Positions 63,202 through 64,000 of a DNA stretch of 64,000 nt are shown here, in pieces; position 1 is the first letter of the stretch; the number at the start of each line of letters is the position of its first letter. Position numbers and translations under genes: made by a program. The notes under the pieces were generated by a model. It was not told where the DNA came from, did not search any database, and was given only the letters and a program-made list of their open reading frames with translations. The DNA is taken from NCBI GenBank assembly GCA_044227925.1, contig JBGAVW010000001.1, forward strand, positions 1 through 64,000. Direction: 5' to 3'. The DNA is from JADJLQ01 sp044227925. Lineage in GTDB: Bacteria; Bacteroidota; Bacteroidia; Chitinophagales; Saprospiraceae.

Positions 63202-64000
63202 ATGTATAGATTCTTGTTTTTATTTGCTTTATTGCTTGATAATCAATATATTATATCTCAAATGGGTGACAGTAATGACATCCACCAATCGTATTTGCCA
63301 GAAATTCAAATAGTTGGGAAATCATCTATTAATGATTACAAACAGATGCCTGAGGTAGTCGGGACTAATATATATGCTGGTAGAAAAAACAGCCTGATCC
63401 TGCTTGATAATGTACTGGGCAATAAGTCTACCAATACAATGAGGCAGGTCTTAGCAAAAGTGCCAGGTATACATATATGGGAAAGTGACGGCAGTGGTAT
63501 TCAGATTGGAATCGCATCAAGAGGTTTGAGTCCAAATCGTTCTTGGGAATTTAATGTAAGACAAAATGGCTATGATATTGCTGCAGATCCTTACGGATAC
63601 CCCGAAGCTTATTATAACCCTCCCATGCAAGCAGTGCAACGCTTGGAAATAGTCCGTGGTCAGGCATCATTGCAATATGGTCCACAAATAGGGGGCATGA
63701 TAAACTATATAATGAAAGACGGAAGCCACCTTACCAAACGATTTAATTTTGAATCAGAACAGACTCTGGGATCATTTGGATTGATAAATACGTTTATTGC
63801 AATTGGTGGACATTCTAAAAAAATCAATTATTATGCTTGTTATGATCGGCGACAGTCCGATGGGTATAGAGAAAATAGTGAATACAATACCGATACCTAT
63901 CTGGGAACAATAACATATAAACTATCCGATAAATCGACCATTACGGCAGAGATAACTAAATGGCAAATGCTCAGTCAACAACCGGGAGGACTTACTGATC
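63202..64000 (+). CDS. TonB-dependent receptor, FecA-like, truncated by window end
   Basis: An ATG at 63202 opens a frame that runs to the end of the window (266 codons seen). After a signal peptide ('YRFLFLFALLLDNQYIISQ'), a TonB box/plug follows with 'LPEIQIVGKSS', 'TMRQVLAKVPGIHIWESDGSGIQIGIASRGLSPNRSWEFNVRQNGYDIAADPYGYPEAYY' and 'MQAVQRLEIVRGQASLQYGPQIGGMINY', the pattern of FecA-type siderophore or metal-chelate receptors. No CarboxypepD_reg domain is present. The barrel lies beyond the window. Confidence 0.9.
   Translation, partial: MYRFLFLFALLLDNQYIISQMGDSNDIHQSYLPEIQIVGKSSINDYKQMPEVVGTNIYAGRKNSLILLDNVLGNKSTNTMRQVLAKVPGIHIWESDGSGIQIGIASRGLSPNRSWEFNVRQNGYDIAADPYGYPEAYYNPPMQAVQRLEIVRGQASLQYGPQIGGMINYIMKDGSHLTKRFNFESEQTLGSFGLINTFIAIGGHSKKINYYACYDRRQSDGYRENSEYNTDTYLGTITYKLSDKSTITAEITKWQMLSQQPGGLTD

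Overview
The window reads as chromosomal DNA of a Bacteroidota bacterium, most likely of the Saprospiria/Chitinophagia type. The evidence is a SusC/SusD pair, PorP/SprF-type and T9SS-tailed secreted proteins, many TonB-dependent receptors, Rrf2 regulation, TAnnTTTG-type promoters (best example TTTG-N19-TAAGTTTG at 63149-63179), no obvious Shine-Dalgarno sequences and AT-rich intergenic DNA. No tRNA, rRNA, CRISPR array, transposase or phage gene was seen. It is a heterotroph's genome rich in outer-membrane uptake and secreted or periplasmic enzymes.

Layout. 1-8.2 kb: an Rrf2 regulator, a TonB receptor, a DUF2490 protein and a TauE/SafE exporter, probably one sulfur-related regulon sharing a 26-bp upstream motif; then a PorP/SprF protein and an MFS carrier. 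8.3-14.2 kb (minus): a cytochrome c-PQQ sugar dehydrogenase fusion, pdxH, a DUF5916 outer-membrane protein, a TfoX-like protein and a HEPN/MNT pair. 14.4-21.9 kb (plus): a planctomycete-type set (PSCyt1-DUF1549-DUF1553; DUF1501; DUF2231-PSCyt1-LRR), split by an AAA/DUF4143 ATPase gene that carries an array of 33-bp repeats in front of it. 22-28 kb: amylosucrase, DUF2157/GDYXXLXY membrane proteins, and an arginine-deiminase-like enzyme with an AdiC-like permease.

28.3-38.6 kb (minus) is the most coherent accessory locus: SusC, SusD, a T9SS-secreted PhoD phosphoesterase, a T9SS-secreted protein made of three copies of a domain with a conserved vicinal Cys-Cys motif (a fourth copy is fused to PhoD), a calcineurin-type phosphoesterase and glycerol kinase. 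I infer uptake and breakdown of a phosphodiester-linked, possibly glycerol-phosphate-containing polymer or lipid headgroup.

38.9-51.5 kb: an Asp-nucleophile alpha/beta hydrolase and an Old Yellow Enzyme, then a sugar-acid/pentulose set (AraD, AraB, GntP, TauE, exported superoxide dismutase, Gfo/Idh/MocA oxidoreductase, ExuT-like MFS, GalD-type enolase-superfamily dehydratase). 51.6-57.6 kb: SulP-DabA-DabB, a compact inorganic-carbon uptake operon. 57.7-64 kb: a small exported protein, an AlkD-like DNA glycosylase, a frameshifted SAP-domain gene, a large sortilin/BNR-repeat exoprotein, and the first 266 codons of a FecA-like TonB receptor cut by the window edge.

All functional calls are from reading sequence and recalled family motifs; no database search was run.
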